DNA of 54,425 nucleotides from assembly GCA_029979005.1 (NCBI GenBank), contig JAPOIJ010000008.1:1-54425 (forward strand), written 5' to 3'. A program made the position numbers and the translations under genes. Position 1 is the stretch's first letter. Every line of letters starts with the position of its first letter. Under the pieces are notes generated by a model. The model was not told the DNA's origin and did no database searches. It saw nothing but the letters and a program-made list of their open reading frames with translations. This DNA is from Planctomycetota bacterium. Lineage in GTDB: Bacteria > Planctomycetota > Planctomycetia > Pirellulales > Pirellulaceae. Shown piece after piece: positions 54,024 through 54,425 of this stretch.

Positions 54024-54425
54024 ATGACCCCACGAATCAAGCATAATTTAGCGACGGCTGGATTGGCTTGCTGGCTTTTAATCTGGACCGTTTCGCTTTC
54101 CTTTGCTCAGAAGTCCTATCCCACTACGCGTTACCGTGGTCAGCAATTGCTTGAGGAGAGACAGGTTTATGATCTAGGAAGCCAGTTGTATGCTGATTCG
54201 AACAGTGATTTCCAGGCCATGTCGCCTAGTCGATGGAGCACACCACCGGTAGCCGCCCGTCCCGCTATTGCCAGTCGAAAAGAAGGCAGCAATTTACAAT
54301 CTAAGAATCCGGTTAAGAAATTATTGGGTTCCGGTGCGTTTCCCCCGAGACGGGATAACATGGATCAAAATCTCGATGCTTCGGTGGCGAACAAATCTAA
54401 AGATTCCTATTGGTCGCAAGCTGGA
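54024..54425 (+). CDS. Secreted protein, N-terminal part only (cut by window edge)
   Basis: An ATG at 54024 opens a frame that stays open to the last base of the window, giving 134 codons. The N-terminus has basic residues and a hydrophobic stretch (LATAGLACWLLIWTVSLSFA) with a likely signal cleavage after SFA. The rest is polar and low in hydrophobic content, rich in Ser, Pro, Arg and Lys, perhaps an extended linker before a domain outside the window. The family cannot be judged from this part. Confidence 0.65.
   Translation, partial: MTPRIKHNLATAGLACWLLIWTVSLSFAQKSYPTTRYRGQQLLEERQVYDLGSQLYADSNSDFQAMSPSRWSTPPVAARPAIASRKEGSNLQSKNPVKKLLGSGAFPPRRDNMDQNLDASVANKSKDSYWSQAG

Noticed and set aside
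1-54425. Search by eye for CRISPR repeats, tRNA or rRNA genes, transposases and integrases
   Set aside because: None recognised; a tRNA scan and covariance-model search would be needed to exclude small RNA genes.

Overview
The window looks like a chromosomal segment of a planctomycete, most likely in or near the Pirellulaceae. The pointers are the adjacent DUF1552 and DUF1587/1592/1588/1585-type genes with a cytochrome-like CGDCH motif, two tandem DUF1080 domains in one protein, a DUF4332 protein, DUF11-type surface proteins, several small lipoproteins and moderate GC content. Genes lie on both strands in short runs. I see no rRNA, tRNA, CRISPR array, insertion sequence, integrase or phage gene. 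It reads as core and lineage-specific chromosome rather than a mobile island.

Layout. 0.4-5.5 kb (+): an M32 carboxypeptidase, a zinc-ribbon/basic-linker/membrane protein and a large DUF11-type envelope protein. 5.6-10.5 kb (-): ribD, then the DUF1592-type and DUF1552 pair. 10.9-12.8 kb (+): an HU-family protein with a clear terminator and a class I aminotransferase. 12.9-17.9 kb (-): an ABC ATPase, a large ABC-2 permease and a membrane-anchored partner overlapping it by four bases. 18.4-21.4 kb (+): folC and an orphan ABC-2 permease. 21.5-24.3 kb (-): two transglutaminase-like paralogs and a cysteine-rich lipoprotein. 24.5-29.6 kb: an alpha/beta hydrolase, a ZIP transporter, an SRPBCC protein, a double DUF1080 protein and a DinB-like protein. 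30-33.6 kb (+): a 1201-residue RecF/SMC-like protein with degenerate nucleotide-binding motifs and two DUF4332 repeats. 33.6-38.4 kb: pckA, divergent prpB-prpC (methylcitrate cycle) and pgl. 38.4-42 kb: a PhyH oxygenase, a small lipoprotein, a TorD-like chaperone, a third transglutaminase-like lipoprotein and a two-helix membrane protein. 42-44.8 kb (-): argB, argF and rph. 44.9-48.2 kb (-): a 1104-residue acyl-AMP ligase / acyl carrier / alpha-oxoamine synthase fusion. 48.7-54.4 kb: an unknown gene, gapA, a methyltransferase, a small TPR protein, a BRCT/MerR/TPR protein and the start of a secreted protein cut by the window edge.

How the genes work together. pckA, prpB, prpC, gapA and pgl form a loose central-carbon theme: propionate use, gluconeogenesis, glycolysis and the pentose phosphate route. 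argB and argF are two arginine biosynthesis steps. ribD and folC serve cofactor synthesis. The best candidates for undescribed biology are the acyl ligase/ACP/oxoamine synthase fusion, which could load a fatty acid and condense it with an amino acid within one polypeptide, and the DUF4332 pseudo-ATPase. Two very short ORFs in otherwise empty gaps (29587-29679 and 52263-52367, both minus strand) are also worth testing. All functional statements come from motif reading; no database search was run.
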